A stretch of DNA of 64,000 nt from Anaerolineae bacterium. Its GTDB lineage: Bacteria; Chloroflexota; Anaerolineae; Aggregatilineales; J027. The DNA lies in NCBI GenBank assembly GCA_021463865.1, contig JAJTXY010000010.1, positions 1 through 64,000 on the forward strand, in the 5' to 3' direction. The first letter of the stretch is position 1, and every line of letters starts with the position of its first letter. Of the stretch, positions 29,984 through 40,402 are shown one piece after another. The translations under genes and the position numbers were made by a program. The notes beneath the pieces are model-generated. The model had not been told where the DNA came from and ran no database searches. It was given only the letters and a program-made list of their open reading frames with translations.

Positions 29984-30928
29984 ATGAAACCTATCGTGGC
30001 AACCGCCCCCGGCAAATTAATCCTATTTGGCGAACATGCGGTGGTGCATAGGCAGCCTGCTTTGGCCGTGCCATTGACTGCACTTACTGCAACTGTGACC
30101 GCCGAAGCCACTCTCCCCAATTCTGGTCTGCATATCTTACTGCCGGACAGCCGCCACCATCACACCTTGCGGGTCTATCCGGGAAATGATACCGAGAATG
30201 CACTGGTGTATACCGCGCAGTTGGTCTTAAAAACGCTTGGTATCACCACCCCGCCCGACCTCAAACTTATCCTTCATTCCACTATCCCACTTGCTGCTGG
30301 TTTTGGCAGCGGGGCAGCCGTCAGTGCAGCATTGGCACAAGCGCTATCGCAGGCACTTGGTCATCCTTTAGATAACGAAAATTTGAATGAATTGGTCTAT
30401 GAAGTCGAAAAAATCCATCATGGCACACCCAGCGGCATAGATAACACCGTTATTGTCTATCGGCAGCCTGTCTATTTTGTGCGCGGCAAGCCGTTGGAGA
30501 CCTTCACCATCCCCCACCCCTTTTTGCTGGTGGTGGGCAATCTAGGCCACGCCACCCCAACCCATATCACCGTTGGGGCAGTGCGCGAATTGGTAGAACG
30601 TGAACCTGAACGCATCCAACCGATTTTGGGACGAATTGGGGAAATCGCTAATCAAGCGCGAACCCTGATTGAGACCGAGCAACCGGATTTGCTTGGCCCA
30701 CTAATGGACGAAAACCACGCCCTGCTGCGCGAATTGACCGTCTCAGATGATGAACTTGATCAATTTTGTGTAGTGGCAAAACAGGCCGGTGCGATGGGAG
30801 CAAAATTATCGGGTGGGGGTCGCGGTGGCAATATGATCGCCCTAGTAGATGAAAAAACCGCCCCTGCTGTTCAAGAGGCTCTCAAACAGGCAGGCGCGGC
30901 CAAAGTGTTTACCACGCAGGTGGGTTAA
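29984..30928 (+). CDS. mvk: mevalonate kinase
   Basis: 314 residues from ATG 29984 (MKPIVATAPGKLILFGEHAVV); a longer frame back to 29861 overlaps the upstream gene. GHMP-kinase motifs: PGKLILFGEHAVVHRQPALA (motif 1), PLAAGFGSGAAVSAALAQAL (ATP loop; usual form is GxGSSA), GTPSGIDNT, and motif 3 KLSGGGRGGNMIAL. Phosphorylates mevalonate in the mevalonate route to isopentenyl diphosphate, unusual among bacteria but known in some Chloroflexota. No other mevalonate-pathway gene is in the window. Its stop codon abuts the stop of the convergent gyrA-like gene with no gap. Confidence 0.93.
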   Translation: MKPIVATAPGKLILFGEHAVVHRQPALAVPLTALTATVTAEATLPNSGLHILLPDSRHHHTLRVYPGNDTENALVYTAQLVLKTLGITTPPDLKLILHSTIPLAAGFGSGAAVSAALAQALSQALGHPLDNENLNELVYEVEKIHHGTPSGIDNTVIVYRQPVYFVRGKPLETFTIPHPFLLVVGNLGHATPTHITVGAVRELVEREPERIQPILGRIGEIANQARTLIETEQPDLLGPLMDENHALLRELTVSDDELDQFCVVAKQAGAMGAKLSGGGRGGNMIALVDEKTAPAVQEALKQAGAAKVFTTQVG

Positions 30929-33520
30929 TCATTCTTCGGGATACTGCTCGTAGCCGTTATCGCCATTGTCGCTAAACTCGGCTTCATCGAACAAACCTAA
31001 CATTGCAGGTTCGGGCGATTCGTTGACAAAACCATTGTCCTCAATCACATCGGCGTTTTCAACGCTGGAGATAGTCGCAGTTTTCTTAGTAATCGGCGGC
31101 TCGACCAATCCCAACCCGCTAATATGTTCACCAATGCCGGGTGAGAAAAACAGTTCCCCACGAAAATCGCGTTTGTAGAGGGGCGCTTTGTTGGTATCTA
31201 CCAGCACGGTGCGTCCATGCGTAGTAGCAATGATGCTCATCATGCCCGGTTCGATGACTGCCGCACCCGCCAGTAAAGATTCTTGCCCCTTGAGGCCCTT
31301 ATAGGTTCGCACGCCACCCCCCGCACGGCCTTGTACAGGGTATTCTTCTAATTCGGCGCGTTTGCCGCGACCATCTATCGCCAGCACCAGCACTTGTTTG
31401 CCGGGTCGGGCCACCCCTGCCCCCACCACAAAATCATCTTCGCTGCGGAGTTTGATGCCACGCATCCCACCCGCCGCAAGACCCGTCGGACGGACTTCAT
31501 CCACCTTAAAGCGGATGGCTTGGGCTTCATGCGTGACCAATACCATCTCGTCATCGTCTTCGACCACATCCACCCGAATCAAGTGGTCGCCTGATTCAAC
31601 ATCAAACACACTGAAGCTGTCGGCCCGCATCCCCGGCAAATCTTCCAATCGCAGACGTTTTACTTCGCCATGATAGGTACTGAAAAACGCATACCCCTCG
31701 TTGACGGTAGGCGGCAGGCTCAACATGCTGACGACAGTGTGCGATTCCTTGAGGGCAGATAGGCGGTAGAAAAATTCTCCCACTGCTGGTTCCACCGCTT
31801 GGGGTAATTGAGACACGGGCAGAGTTGCCACCAAGCCTTCAGGAGTAAATAGGTAGAGAGTGTCAGCCGTCGTCGCGCTAACAACCAATGCCGGATAATC
31901 GTCTGCTTGGGCAGGGAGGGCAGGCAGTTCGTGTTGGAAGGTGCGACTGAGACGACCCATTTGCGTCAATGTGACATAAGTGGCTTCTTGGGGTACGAGC
32001 AAATCCCCTGCCCGAACATTGGTCGGGGCATTACCCACAATCACCGTGCGGCGGTGGTCGGCATATTCCTTGCGGAGTTCCAGCAACTCGCGCTTGACCT
32101 CCACCCGCATTAATTTGGCGCTCGACAGCAGCATCCGCAAATCTTGGATGAGTTTGACCAGCGCATCATATTCATCCTTGAGCAGCTTACGTTCCAATTG
32201 GGCCAAGCGACGTAGACGCATATCCAAAATGGCGGTGGCCTGTGCCTCCGACAATTTGAAGGTTTCTCGCAAATTGCGACGGGCCGTTTCGGGCGTGCGC
32301 GATTTACGAATGACCTCAATCACATGGTCAATATCATCCAACGCGATAAGTAATCCCTGTACGATATGGGCGCGGGCTTCGGCTTGTGCAAGGTCGTATT
32401 CACTGCGACGGCGGATCACGTCGAGGCGGTGTTCGATGAAGATACGGAGGGACTGCTTGAGGGTTAGAGTACGGGGTTCACCATCCACCAACGACAGCAT
32501 AATGATGCTGAAGGTACTTTGGAGGGGGGTATATTTGAATAATTCTGCCAACACATCGGCAGGGTCAGCGGCCCGCGAAACTTCAATCACAATGCGCAAG
32601 CCTTGACGATCCGATTCATCACGCAAATCCGCCATGCCCTCGACTTTACCCGTCTGGGCCAATTCCGCGATACGTTCAAGTAAGGCGTTTTTGTTGATCT
32701 GGAAGGGGATTTCAGTGACGATAATCCGGCTACGTCCCCGGCCCAATTCTTCGAGATGGACTTTGGCGCGAACGATGACCTTGCCGCGCCCGGTAGCATA
32801 GGCCGAAACCAGCATATCCTCGTCATCATCCCGGCCTTTGGTATAGACCAGACCGCCTGTCGGGAAATCTGGCCCTTTGATAAACTGCATCAAATCCGTG
32901 ACCGAGATGTCCCCCAACTGCTCCCAATTATCAAGCATGTACATGATGGCATCACACACCTCGCCCAAATTATGCGGCGGGATGCTGGTACTCATACCGA
33001 CAGCAATCCCCGATGAGCCGTTTACCAAAAGATTGGGTAAACTGGCGGGGAGGACAATCGGTTCTTGTAATGAGCCATCAAAATTATCGGTGAAATCAAC
33101 CGTGTTTTTGCCAATGTCGTCTAATAAACGAGTCCCTAATGCCGCCATGCGTGCTTCGGTATAACGCATTGCCGCTGCCGCATCACCGTCAATCGAGCCA
33201 AAATTGCCCTGCCCATCTACCAATTCGTAGCGCATGGAAAAATCTTGGGCCATGCGTACCATCGCTTCGTAGACGGACACATCGCCGTGTGGGTGATATT
33301 TCCCCAAGACCTCGCCGACAATACGGGCGCTCTTGCGATATTCCGAGGTGGCAGTAGAACCCATGTTGTGCATGGCATAGAGAATCCGCCGATGGACGGG
33401 TTTTAGGCCATCCCGCGCATCCGGCAAGGCACGCGACACAATTACGCTCATGGCGTAATCGAGATAGGCGTCGCGCATTTCTTCGTTGATATTTCGCTGT
33501 CGAACCAGACCTGTTTCCAT
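30929..33520 (-). CDS. gyrA: DNA gyrase subunit A (or topoisomerase IV A)
   Basis: 863 residues; GAGGGG lies 8 nt before the ATG. Type IIA topoisomerase breakage-reunion domain: [39 protein letters not shown] and the DNA-linking tyrosine in [11 protein letters not shown] (Tyr 120). Coiled-coil tower and dimer gate follow, then a six-bladed pinwheel (about 500-810) and an acidic tail. The GyrA box, which lets gyrase supercoil (QRRGGKG in E. coli), reads QGRAGGG here, so a gyrase versus Topo IV call is not certain. At the quinolone sites, E. coli Ser 83 is Val 81 and Asp 87 is Glu 85. No gyrB or parE adjoins it. Confidence 0.93.
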   Translation of the reverse strand: METGLVRQRNINEEMRDAYLDYAMSVIVSRALPDARDGLKPVHRRILYAMHNMGSTATSEYRKSARIVGEVLGKYHPHGDVSVYEAMVRMAQDFSMRYELVDGQGNFGSIDGDAAAAMRYTEARMAALGTRLLDDIGKNTVDFTDNFDGSLQEPIVLPASLPNLLVNGSSGIAVGMSTSIPPHNLGEVCDAIMYMLDNWEQLGDISVTDLMQFIKGPDFPTGGLVYTKGRDDDEDMLVSAYATGRGKVIVRAKVHLEELGRGRSRIIVTEIPFQINKNALLERIAELAQTGKVEGMADLRDESDRQGLRIVIEVSRAADPADVLAELFKYTPLQSTFSIIMLSLVDGEPRTLTLKQSLRIFIEHRLDVIRRRSEYDLAQAEARAHIVQGLLIALDDIDHVIEVIRKSRTPETARRNLRETFKLSEAQATAILDMRLRRLAQLERKLLKDEYDALVKLIQDLRMLLSSAKLMRVEVKRELLELRKEYADHRRTVIVGNAPTNVRAGDLLVPQEATYVTLTQMGRLSRTFQHELPALPAQADDYPALVVSATTADTLYLFTPEGLVATLPVSQLPQAVEPAVGEFFYRLSALKESHTVVSMLSLPPTVNEGYAFFSTYHGEVKRLRLEDLPGMRADSFSVFDVESGDHLIRVDVVEDDDEMVLVTHEAQAIRFKVDEVRPTGLAAGGMRGIKLRSEDDFVVGAGVARPGKQVLVLAIDGRGKRAELEEYPVQGRAGGGVRTYKGLKGQESLLAGAAVIEPGMMSIIATTHGRTVLVDTNKAPLYKRDFRGELFFSPGIGEHISGLGLVEPPITKKTATISSVENADVIEDNGFVNESPEPAMLGLFDEAEFSDNGDNGYEQYPEE

Positions 33521-33585
33521 TCAAAAACCCCTCGTGCCGCGCTGATAAATACGCTGGGTTCGCATCAAATCCCCAAAATGGGGCA

Positions 33586-33615
33586 ACTATACGCGATATG
33601 AAGATGATTTGTCAA
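33586..33615 (-). promoter_or_regulatory. sigma70-type promoter of gyrA
   Basis: On the minus strand TTGACA (33615-33610) and TATAGT (33591-33586) are separated by 18 nt, about 65 bp before the gyrA start. Confidence 0.75.
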
Positions 33616-33630
33616 ACACCAATAGCGATA

Positions 33631-33642
33631 GAACTAGTGTTC
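33631..33642. promoter_or_regulatory. candidate LexA (SOS) box upstream of gyrA
   Basis: GAAC-TAGT-GTTC, flanked as AGAAC-N4-GTTCT, matches the Gram-positive-type LexA box and the copy found at the recA promoter (42603-42614). It lies 15 bp upstream of the gyrA -35, so it may act on gyrA through another promoter or be fortuitous. Confidence 0.5.
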
Positions 33643-33787
33643 TTTATTCTACCATAATCGCTTAAATTAGCCAAGTTAAATCTGGATGAAAACTATAAGA
33701 AGTTTTCCACAGAACTAAATTATTGCTGGGAGACAATAAGATAAAGATTTGAGGGAGGGTATATTTTAGGGAGTCGCCCTTATAAGA

Positions 33788-34228
33788 TTATCGTTTTCGG
33801 TTCTTCCTAATCTCTTTAAAATGCCGATGCCACTTGAGGGCAAATCCGCTCATATGCGCCGCTTGGGTTAATCCTCCCCAAAGCATAAAGATGCCAAATA
33901 CAACCAAGCAAGTTAGAGTAGATGCTATAAAACATATATCCTCAAACTCATCAACATAGCTACTATCCTCATACAGTCCAATCACTATAGCCGTCGCACC
34001 GCATATCAGAACCAATCCACCGGCGATGATCCATATTAAGTCTAAAGGATTACGGGTACGGAGAGATACCCAAAGTAGATTACGAAAGTGAATTTCTGCC
34101 CGAGGAGGTTTATAGGTGTCTAACTTAGGTTTGTCTTGAGTTTTCTTGTGCAATTCTCGGCCCATATGCCAGTACCATTCAATACGTTCGATACCAAATT
34201 GCGGCCCATAGTTTGTTACAAGTTCCAC
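33788..34228 (-). CDS. small membrane protein, paralogue of the next one
   Basis: 146 residues with two membrane helices (about 65-85 and 100-120) and a basic C-terminal end (HFKEIRKNRKR). Its C-terminal part, GGLTQAAHMSGFALKWHRHF, matches AGLTNAAQMSGLTRWWRRQF of the upstream gene at 34237-34671; both also share LRTRNP-x-x-L/V before the first helix. So this is a tandem duplication. No known family. Base composition is more AT-rich than the surrounding housekeeping genes. The 8-bp gap to its paralogue indicates a two-gene transcript. Confidence 0.75.
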   Translation of the reverse strand: MELVTNYGPQFGIERIEWYWHMGRELHKKTQDKPKLDTYKPPRAEIHFRNLLWVSLRTRNPLDLIWIIAGGLVLICGATAIVIGLYEDSSYVDEFEDICFIASTLTCLVVFGIFMLWGGLTQAAHMSGFALKWHRHFKEIRKNRKR

Positions 34229-34236
34229 AGCAAAAG

Positions 34237-34671
34237 TCAGTGCTTTTTAGCTTTCTTGAGCTTTTTAAACTGCCGACGCCACCAACGAGTGAGACCACTC
34301 ATCTGTGCCGCGTTGGTCAATCCGGCCCGCAGCATCAAGAGGCCAAGCCCACCCATAAAAATGACCATCGTCCCTATACAAAAAATACTGCCGAAATCGC
34401 CTGCAAAATAGGGATCATTCACCATTCCGCTTACCATCCCTACTGCCCCGCCTGTCAGCAGTACACCGCCTGTCAACAAAATGAGTACGACAATGGGGTT
34501 CCGGGTGCGAAGTGTACCCCGTAGAAGGTGGCGATAGAACAACCCCTCCATTCGACCCGCTTCACGCGAGGTGTCAAATGGGTCAAGTCCGGTCTGACGG
34601 CCTCGATTGCGATAGCCAATCTCACCGGGGTGATAGGTACGGGGTTTGGGGGTATAGGTTTTTTTTGGCAT
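34237..34671 (-). CDS. small membrane protein, paralogue of the previous one
   Basis: 144 residues. The first half is hydrophilic (YHPGEIGYRNRGRQTG), then LRTRNPIVVLILLTGGVLL opens two membrane helices separated by a short acidic loop, and the end is strongly basic (KKLKKAKKH). Two-helix plan and sequence are shared with the protein at 33788-34228. Function unknown; small two-helix proteins with a basic tail can be membrane anchors or subunits of larger complexes. The rpoC terminator lies just upstream, so these genes have their own promoter or depend on read-through. Confidence 0.75.
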   Translation of the reverse strand: MPKKTYTPKPRTYHPGEIGYRNRGRQTGLDPFDTSREAGRMEGLFYRHLLRGTLRTRNPIVVLILLTGGVLLTGGAVGMVSGMVNDPYFAGDFGSIFCIGTMVIFMGGLGLLMLRAGLTNAAQMSGLTRWWRRQFKKLKKAKKH

Positions 34672-34717
34672 ATGTTTTATAAACCCATTAATTGAGTGAT
34701 AATTTTATTATATGAAA

Positions 34718-34759
34718 TAAAAACAAAAGGACGCAGCCCCAAAAATTGAGGCTACGTCC
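34718..34759 (-). terminator. intrinsic terminator of rpoC
   Basis: ggacgcagcc (34729-34738) and ggctacgtcc (34750-34759) pair with one mismatch; on the minus strand the stem is followed by TTTTGTTTTTATTT. Confidence 0.85.
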
Positions 34760-34795
34760 CTGTGAATTTACCCAGATTGAGGGTTGGCTTGGTTT

Positions 34796-37700
34796 TTAGT
34801 CCTCGCCGTAGGGGTCAGAGTCGAGTTCGGCTTCTTCTTCCTCGAAGTCCACCTCAACCTCTTCGTCCTCTTCCTCAAACTCACCTTCGGCCTCATCGTC
34901 TACATCGAGGGCCAAAGCGCCGTCTACAAAGTCACCATCTTCCTCGTCGTAGTCGTACTCATCCTCGTACTCATCTTCGGCCTCATCCGCCGCCAATGCA
35001 CCTTGTTCGGCAAGGTCAATGGTCGGGGCGATGATGTCGCGGTCTTTATAGGTATGGAACCCTGTACCCGCCGGGATGAGCTTCCCGATGATGACGTTTT
35101 CCTTTAGACCAAACAGGCGGTCAACCTTGCCTTCAATCGCTGCCCCGGCCAACACTTTGATGGTGTGTTGGAAGCTGGCGGCGCTGAGGAAACTGTCGGT
35201 ACTGAGGGCAGCTTTGGTGATACCCAGCAGGACTGGAACACCCGCAGCAGGCTCTTTGCCCTCCCCCAACAGACGATCATTCATGTTCAGCAGAGCCAAT
35301 TTATCAATCAGTTCGCCGGGGAGCATTCCGCTGTCCCCACTGCGGGTGATTTGCACTTTGCTCAACATCTTGCGAATCATGATTTCAAAGTGCTTGTCGG
35401 CGATGTTCACGCCCTGATTACGATAAACATCCTGCAATTCGTTCAACAGATACAACTGCGTGGCATCGGCACCCAACACACGCAAAATACGGTGGGGGTT
35501 CTTCGAGCCTTCGGTCAACTGCTCACCGGGGGCGACTGTGACACCATCGGCAATGCCTTCGCACAAGCGGGCGCTAGACGGAATTTCATATTCAACCGTC
35601 TCGACTTTCTCGTAACGGATGTAGAGCTTATGGCCCTCGACATGCACCGTACCATTCATGCGGGCACGGATTTCACCATCGCCATTGGCTTCGGCGGCAA
35701 TAATCTGGCCTTCGCGGATATTCGCCTCATCTTCGACCTGCAAATCCCAGCCGATTGGAATGTCATGCTCCTCGTTGAAGACCTTGCTATCAATAATGCG
35801 AGCGATACGAACATCTCCCTGCTTATCGAAACGCAGCATCCCACCGATGTCGGTCATGACGGCCTCGCCTTTAGGATTCTTGCGGGCCTCAAAGATTTCT
35901 TCCACGCGCGGCAGACCGCTGGTGATGTCACCGGAGGCTTCCGCCGTACCGCCTGTGTGAAATGTACGCAGCGTCAACTGGGTACCGGGTTCACCGATAG
36001 ATTGGGCAGCGACGATACCAACAGCCTCACCGATACGCACCAACTCACCACGGCCCAAGTCACGGCCATAGCAGTAGGCGCAGATACCGTGAATCAGGGC
36101 ACAGGTCATGGGGCTACGAACATAAATCGTCTCGACATTCGCCTCAACCAATGCGTCCGCCACTTCCTCGGTAATCATTTCGTTGCGATCAACAATGATC
36201 TCACCCGTGCGAGGGTCAATTGCTGCCCTAGCGGCCAAACGACCCAAGATACGTTCTTGGTAAGACTGGCCTGCGATATTCGCTTCGGGCTTGTGGCGGT
36301 TGTTTTCGTGATTCGGATTCAAAATCCAAATCCCGGCATGGGTACCGCAGTCCTGACGATTCACAATCACATCTTGGGCCACGTCCACCAAACGGCGGGT
36401 CATATAACCAGCGTCAGCGGTACGAAGCGCGGTGTCGGCTTGACCCTTACGCGCACCATGCGTACTGATGAAGTATTCCAGTGCGGTCAACCCCATTCGG
36501 AAGTGGCTACGGATGGGCAGGTCAATGATACGACCAGACGGGTCAGCCATCAGACCACGCATACCCGCAATCTGGGTAATGGGGCCGAAACCACCTTTGG
36601 TCGAGCCAGAAATCGCCATAACCGCGATGGGGCCAAATGGATCAAGCGTGTTGCGGATAATGTTTTGCAGCTTATCCTTCGCCATGTTCCAGTTGTCAAT
36701 CGTGCTCTGATACCGTTCTTCTTCGGTGAGCAGACCACGACGCCAGTTACGTTCCGCCTCATTCACGGCGCGATCCGCGTTCGCCAAAATTTCTTCACGT
36801 TCTTCGGGCACAGTGATGTCGAAAATCGAAATCGTCGTACCGGAGATCGTGGCATAGTGGAAACCGAGATTCTTGACCGCATCTACAATGTCGGTAGTGC
36901 GATCCGAGCCAAAGCGTTGATAGGTGATGGCTACAAGGTCTTGCAACTGCTTCTTGCCAAATGTACCCTGCTGGAAGCGCAGTTCATCCGGCAAAATGCG
37001 GTTGAAGATGGCACGACCCACCGTACACACTTCGGGGTGGGCAGGCAGTGGCATGTCGGGCGAATCATAGTAATTGCCCAACAAAATTGGCGTATGTAAC
37101 CCGACAATCCCCAATTGATACAGCGCTTCCACTTCGTCAAGATCAACCACGTGGCGGCGCTCCATCAAATTTGCGATGGTGAAGGGGTACTTCTTTTTAT
37201 TCATCAACTGCTGGCCTTCATAGGCATTGTAGATGATGACATCTACTTCGCCAGCGACCAGCCCCTCAAACAGCAGGGTTGTTGCGTCTTTGCCCTTAAT
37301 GACCTTGCCCAAATCGTTAACCTGATCGTGGTAAACCACAATTTCGTTCCCTAGATCAAGATTACGGGCACGGGCTGTTTTGCTGCCAGCGGTGTTATGT
37401 GCCACGCCGATGCGTACACCCGCATTTTCGAGGGTTGCCCAATAACGATATTTATCGGCGTCCTTGTGTTTGCAGATGATTTCGGCGGTGGGATCCATTG
37501 TCATATAGTAGATACCCAACACCATGTCTTTGTTGGGGCCAACGACGGGCGAACCATCCGCCGGTTTGAGCAGGTTGCGGCTGCTCAACATCAACTCACG
37601 TGCTTCCTGAACCGCTTTCTGGCTCAAGGGCACGTGCATCGCCATTTGGTCACCGTCAAAGTCAGCATTAAAGGCCGCACAGACCAGCGGGTGAATCTGA

Positions 37701-39541
37701 ATCGCCTTGCCTTCCACCAACTGCGGTTCAAACGCCTGAATGCCCAAGCGGTGCAGTGTAGGCGCACGATTCAACAGCACGGGGCGGTCTTTGATAACTT
37801 CTTCCAAGACTTCCCAGACCTCAGGGCGTTCGCGCTCGATAATCCGTTTTGCGCCCTTGACGTTGCTGGCGTAATTTTCCGCCACTAGTCGGCCAATGAC
37901 GAAGGGACGATAGAGTTCCAATGCCATTGTCTTGGGCAGACCGCATTGGTGCAGTTTGAGGTTGGGGCCGATCACGATGACTGAACGGCCTGAATAGTCT
38001 ACACGTTTACCCAACAGGTTACGGCGGAAACGGCCCTTCTTCCCCTTGAGCATGTTGCTTAGGGATTTCAATTCGCGGCGACCACGACGGCTGAGGGCGC
38101 GACCACGTTGCCCATTGTCAATTAAGCTATCAACGGCCTCTTGGAGCATACGCTTTTCATTGCGGACGATGACATCCGGCGCACCCAATTCCAACAGGCG
38201 CTTGAGGCGGTTGTTGCGGTTAATCACGCGGCGATAGAGGTCATTCAAGTCGCTGGTCGCAAAACGACCACCATCCAACTGCACCATCGGGCGCAAATCG
38301 GGCGGGATAACAGGCAGTACGGTCAAAATCATCCACTCAGGACGATTATTGCTGACGCGCAGGGCTTCCACAACGCGCAAACGTTGGGTGGCTTTCTTGC
38401 GGCGCTGTTTCGAACGAGTGGTACGAACTTCCTGCCACAATTCTTTGGCGAGCTTGTCCAAATCCATATTTTTTAGGATTTCATAGAACGCCTCGGCCCC
38501 CATATCGGCTTTAAAGACCTGCCCATATTTGGCCTTGAGGTTACGATAATCCTGCTCGCCCAAAAATTGGACGGGTTGCAGATTTTCGAGATCACGCTTG
38601 GTCTTGCCTGCTTTGTCCCGAACATCTTCGAGACGGGCATCATAATCCATACGCAGAGATTCGATCTGATCAGCCGCAGAATTGGTGATTTCGTCTACCT
38701 GTGCATCCAAGGATGCCAAATCAGCGGTGCGCTGTTCATCAATTTCCGCCATGATCTCATTCAGGCGAGCCGTCGCAGCCGCATTCACCAGTTCAAGGTG
38801 CTGATTACTCACCTTGTCGCCTTTGCGGACAATGATAGAACCCGCATTGGTAAACTCAATTTCAGAGTCCAATACCTTGCCGAGATTCTTTTCAATCTGG
38901 GTCTGAATGCGTTGGCCTTCGGCTGTCACCGCTTCAGATAGGCGCTCCTGTTCACGAATATAATGATCGTGAATGGCGTCAATATCCTGTTGCAGCTTGG
39001 ACAGGGTCTCATCACGGGTCAGCAAAATGCTGTTGACCTGCCCATCCAGTTCGCCAATGACTTGTTCTTCTTGGCGCTGAATTTCCTCAGACAAACGCCC
39101 TAATGCCTTGTTGCGGGCATCATGGTCAACAGTGGTGATGACATATTGCGCGAAATACAATACACGGTCTAGGTCGCGGCGGTTAACATCCAGCAACAAG
39201 CCAAGATAGCTGGGGACACGACGGGTGTACCACACATGCGCCACCGGAGCCGCCAATTCGATATGGCCCATACGCTCACGGCGTACCGAAGCACGGGTGA
39301 CTTCGACCCCGCACTTATCACAGATGATACCCTTGTAGCGGATGTTTTTATATTTTCCGCAATAGCACTGCCAGTCCTTGGTTGGGCCAAAAATCGCCTC
39401 ACAAAAGAGGCCATCTTTTTCGGGCCGCAGGCGGCGATAGTTGATGGTTTCCGGCTTCGTTACCTCACCATAGGACCACGACCTGATTTGCTCAGGTGAG
39501 GCAAGGCTAATACGCAAAGCACTAAAGTCTTTCGCCTCCAA
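34796..39541 (-). CDS. rpoC: RNA polymerase beta' subunit
   Basis: 1581 residues, longer than the 1400 or so of most bacteria. The TTG start follows AGGAGG by 8 nt ([20 protein letters not shown]). Seen in order: N-terminal zinc site CYCGKYKN...CDKCG, rudder and bridge regions, the catalytic [12 protein letters not shown], and the second zinc site built from [20 protein letters not shown]. Residues about 140-330 are an extra coiled-coil-rich insertion in the clamp, with a small beta stretch [11 protein letters not shown]. The last 90 residues are an acidic tail. rpoB is not next to it; the upstream neighbours are a GNAT and a DsbA-like gene, so rpoC is expressed alone here. Confidence 0.98.
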   Translation of the reverse strand: MEAKDFSALRISLASPEQIRSWSYGEVTKPETINYRRLRPEKDGLFCEAIFGPTKDWQCYCGKYKNIRYKGIICDKCGVEVTRASVRRERMGHIELAAPVAHVWYTRRVPSYLGLLLDVNRRDLDRVLYFAQYVITTVDHDARNKALGRLSEEIQRQEEQVIGELDGQVNSILLTRDETLSKLQQDIDAIHDHYIREQERLSEAVTAEGQRIQTQIEKNLGKVLDSEIEFTNAGSIIVRKGDKVSNQHLELVNAAATARLNEIMAEIDEQRTADLASLDAQVDEITNSAADQIESLRMDYDARLEDVRDKAGKTKRDLENLQPVQFLGEQDYRNLKAKYGQVFKADMGAEAFYEILKNMDLDKLAKELWQEVRTTRSKQRRKKATQRLRVVEALRVSNNRPEWMILTVLPVIPPDLRPMVQLDGGRFATSDLNDLYRRVINRNNRLKRLLELGAPDVIVRNEKRMLQEAVDSLIDNGQRGRALSRRGRRELKSLSNMLKGKKGRFRRNLLGKRVDYSGRSVIVIGPNLKLHQCGLPKTMALELYRPFVIGRLVAENYASNVKGAKRIIERERPEVWEVLEEVIKDRPVLLNRAPTLHRLGIQAFEPQLVEGKAIQIHPLVCAAFNADFDGDQMAMHVPLSQKAVQEARELMLSSRNLLKPADGSPVVGPNKDMVLGIYYMTMDPTAEIICKHKDADKYRYWATLENAGVRIGVAHNTAGSKTARARNLDLGNEIVVYHDQVNDLGKVIKGKDATTLLFEGLVAGEVDVIIYNAYEGQQLMNKKKYPFTIANLMERRHVVDLDEVEALYQLGIVGLHTPILLGNYYDSPDMPLPAHPEVCTVGRAIFNRILPDELRFQQGTFGKKQLQDLVAITYQRFGSDRTTDIVDAVKNLGFHYATISGTTISIFDITVPEEREEILANADRAVNEAERNWRRGLLTEEERYQSTIDNWNMAKDKLQNIIRNTLDPFGPIAVMAISGSTKGGFGPITQIAGMRGLMADPSGRIIDLPIRSHFRMGLTALEYFISTHGARKGQADTALRTADAGYMTRRLVDVAQDVIVNRQDCGTHAGIWILNPNHENNRHKPEANIAGQSYQERILGRLAARAAIDPRTGEIIVDRNEMITEEVADALVEANVETIYVRSPMTCALIHGICAYCYGRDLGRGELVRIGEAVGIVAAQSIGEPGTQLTLRTFHTGGTAEASGDITSGLPRVEEIFEARKNPKGEAVMTDIGGMLRFDKQGDVRIARIIDSKVFNEEHDIPIGWDLQVEDEANIREGQIIAAEANGDGEIRARMNGTVHVEGHKLYIRYEKVETVEYEIPSSARLCEGIADGVTVAPGEQLTEGSKNPHRILRVLGADATQLYLLNELQDVYRNQGVNIADKHFEIMIRKMLSKVQITRSGDSGMLPGELIDKLALLNMNDRLLGEGKEPAAGVPVLLGITKAALSTDSFLSAASFQHTIKVLAGAAIEGKVDRLFGLKENVIIGKLIPAGTGFHTYKDRDIIAPTIDLAEQGALAADEAEDEYEDEYDYDEEDGDFVDGALALDVDDEAEGEFEEEDEEVEVDFEEEEAELDSDPYGED

Positions 39542-39898
39542 TGGGACGCCCTCCTGAATTAGTGTAAATACCCTTACGATTGATCACTAAATTCACAAAT
39601 ACTGCCATAACAGTGGATAAGGATGAAGACCGTGCGAGGGAATTGGGTTTTGTCCGGTTTAGCGATCATCTGGTCTTCGTGGGCTTGCGACATTTGACGC
39701 AGCGGCACAACTTTTCGCATAGTTTAGGGATTCTCTCAGGCAATAAAAAAAGCTCCTAAAGCCTAATGGCCTAGTGCCTGATTTTGTGACCGGACATTCC
39801 TCTCATTCATATGTATTGAAACTTATAGTATAGGCCGAATGAAAAGGTATGTCAAGGTTTTTTAACGTAGAATTTCAAGTTAGGGAGAGATCTAAACT
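39542..39898. other. 357-bp gap between rpoC and a GNAT gene
   Basis: Holds the rpoC leader (AGGAGG at 39550-39555 on the minus strand) and, toward 39744-39782, the terminator of the upstream gene. No open frame with coding character, no tRNA and no clear -35/-10 pair was found, though the rpoC promoter must lie here. Confidence 0.6.
39744..39782 (-). terminator. intrinsic terminator of the DsbA-GNAT pair
   Basis: On the minus strand ctaggcc, a short loop and ggctttag form a bulged stem, with outer gc/gc pairs, then seven T. It separates the DsbA/GNAT transcript from rpoC. Confidence 0.5.
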
Positions 39899-40402
39899 TT
39901 ATTCTATCCCAACCTGTGAACTACGACGTTCCATCAGTACCACATCCCGCCAGATGCCGTTCAACTTTCCCAATCGTTCACGGTAGCCTACCTCACGAAA
40001 CCCTGCTCTGGCATGTAACTGACGACTGGCAAGGTTTTCTTTTAAAATACCTGCCTGCAACGTCCAAAATCCGGCCCCTTCAGAGGCTTGAACGAGATGT
40101 TGCAGCAACGCAAGCCCAACCCCCTGCCCTCGATAAGCCTCACCGATATAGATGCTGACCTCGGCCACCCCACCATAGATACAGCGCCCCGACACGGGCG
40201 ATAAGGCGGCCCATCCCAGAATTATCCCCTCACGGCGGGCCACCAAGCGAGGGGATGGGGCATGATCGGCGTCCCATACTTTCCATTCGGGCGCATCGGC
40301 TTCAAGCGTGGCATTACCAGTCTGGATGCCCTCCAAATAGATGGCACGCACTTGTTCCCAATGTTCAGGGCACATTGCTTCAATTTGGAACTCAGCGATC
40401 AT
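39899..40402 (-). CDS. GNAT acetyltransferase, phosphinothricin/methionine-sulfoximine type
   Basis: 167 residues. The pattern AIYLEGIQTGNATLEADAPEW, IYIGEAYRGQGVGLALLQHL and LHARAGFREVGYRERLGKLNGIWRDVVLMER is that of the PAT/MnaT subgroup, which acetylates phosphinothricin-like or methionine-derivative amino acids. In ordinary soil and water bacteria these enzymes mostly act on methionine sulfone or sulfoximine or unknown amines. The ATGA overlap at 40399-40402 couples it to the DsbA-like gene upstream. Substrate is inferred from family resemblance only. Confidence 0.9.
   Translation of the reverse strand: MIAEFQIEAMCPEHWEQVRAIYLEGIQTGNATLEADAPEWKVWDADHAPSPRLVARREGIILGWAALSPVSGRCIYGGVAEVSIYIGEAYRGQGVGLALLQHLVQASEGAGFWTLQAGILKENLASRQLHARAGFREVGYRERLGKLNGIWRDVVLMERRSSQVGIE

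Noticed and set aside
35165-37099. Long plus-strand open frame of 644 codons
   Set aside because: It is the shadow of rpoC on the opposite strand; the minus-strand protein has all RNA polymerase motifs, while this one has none.
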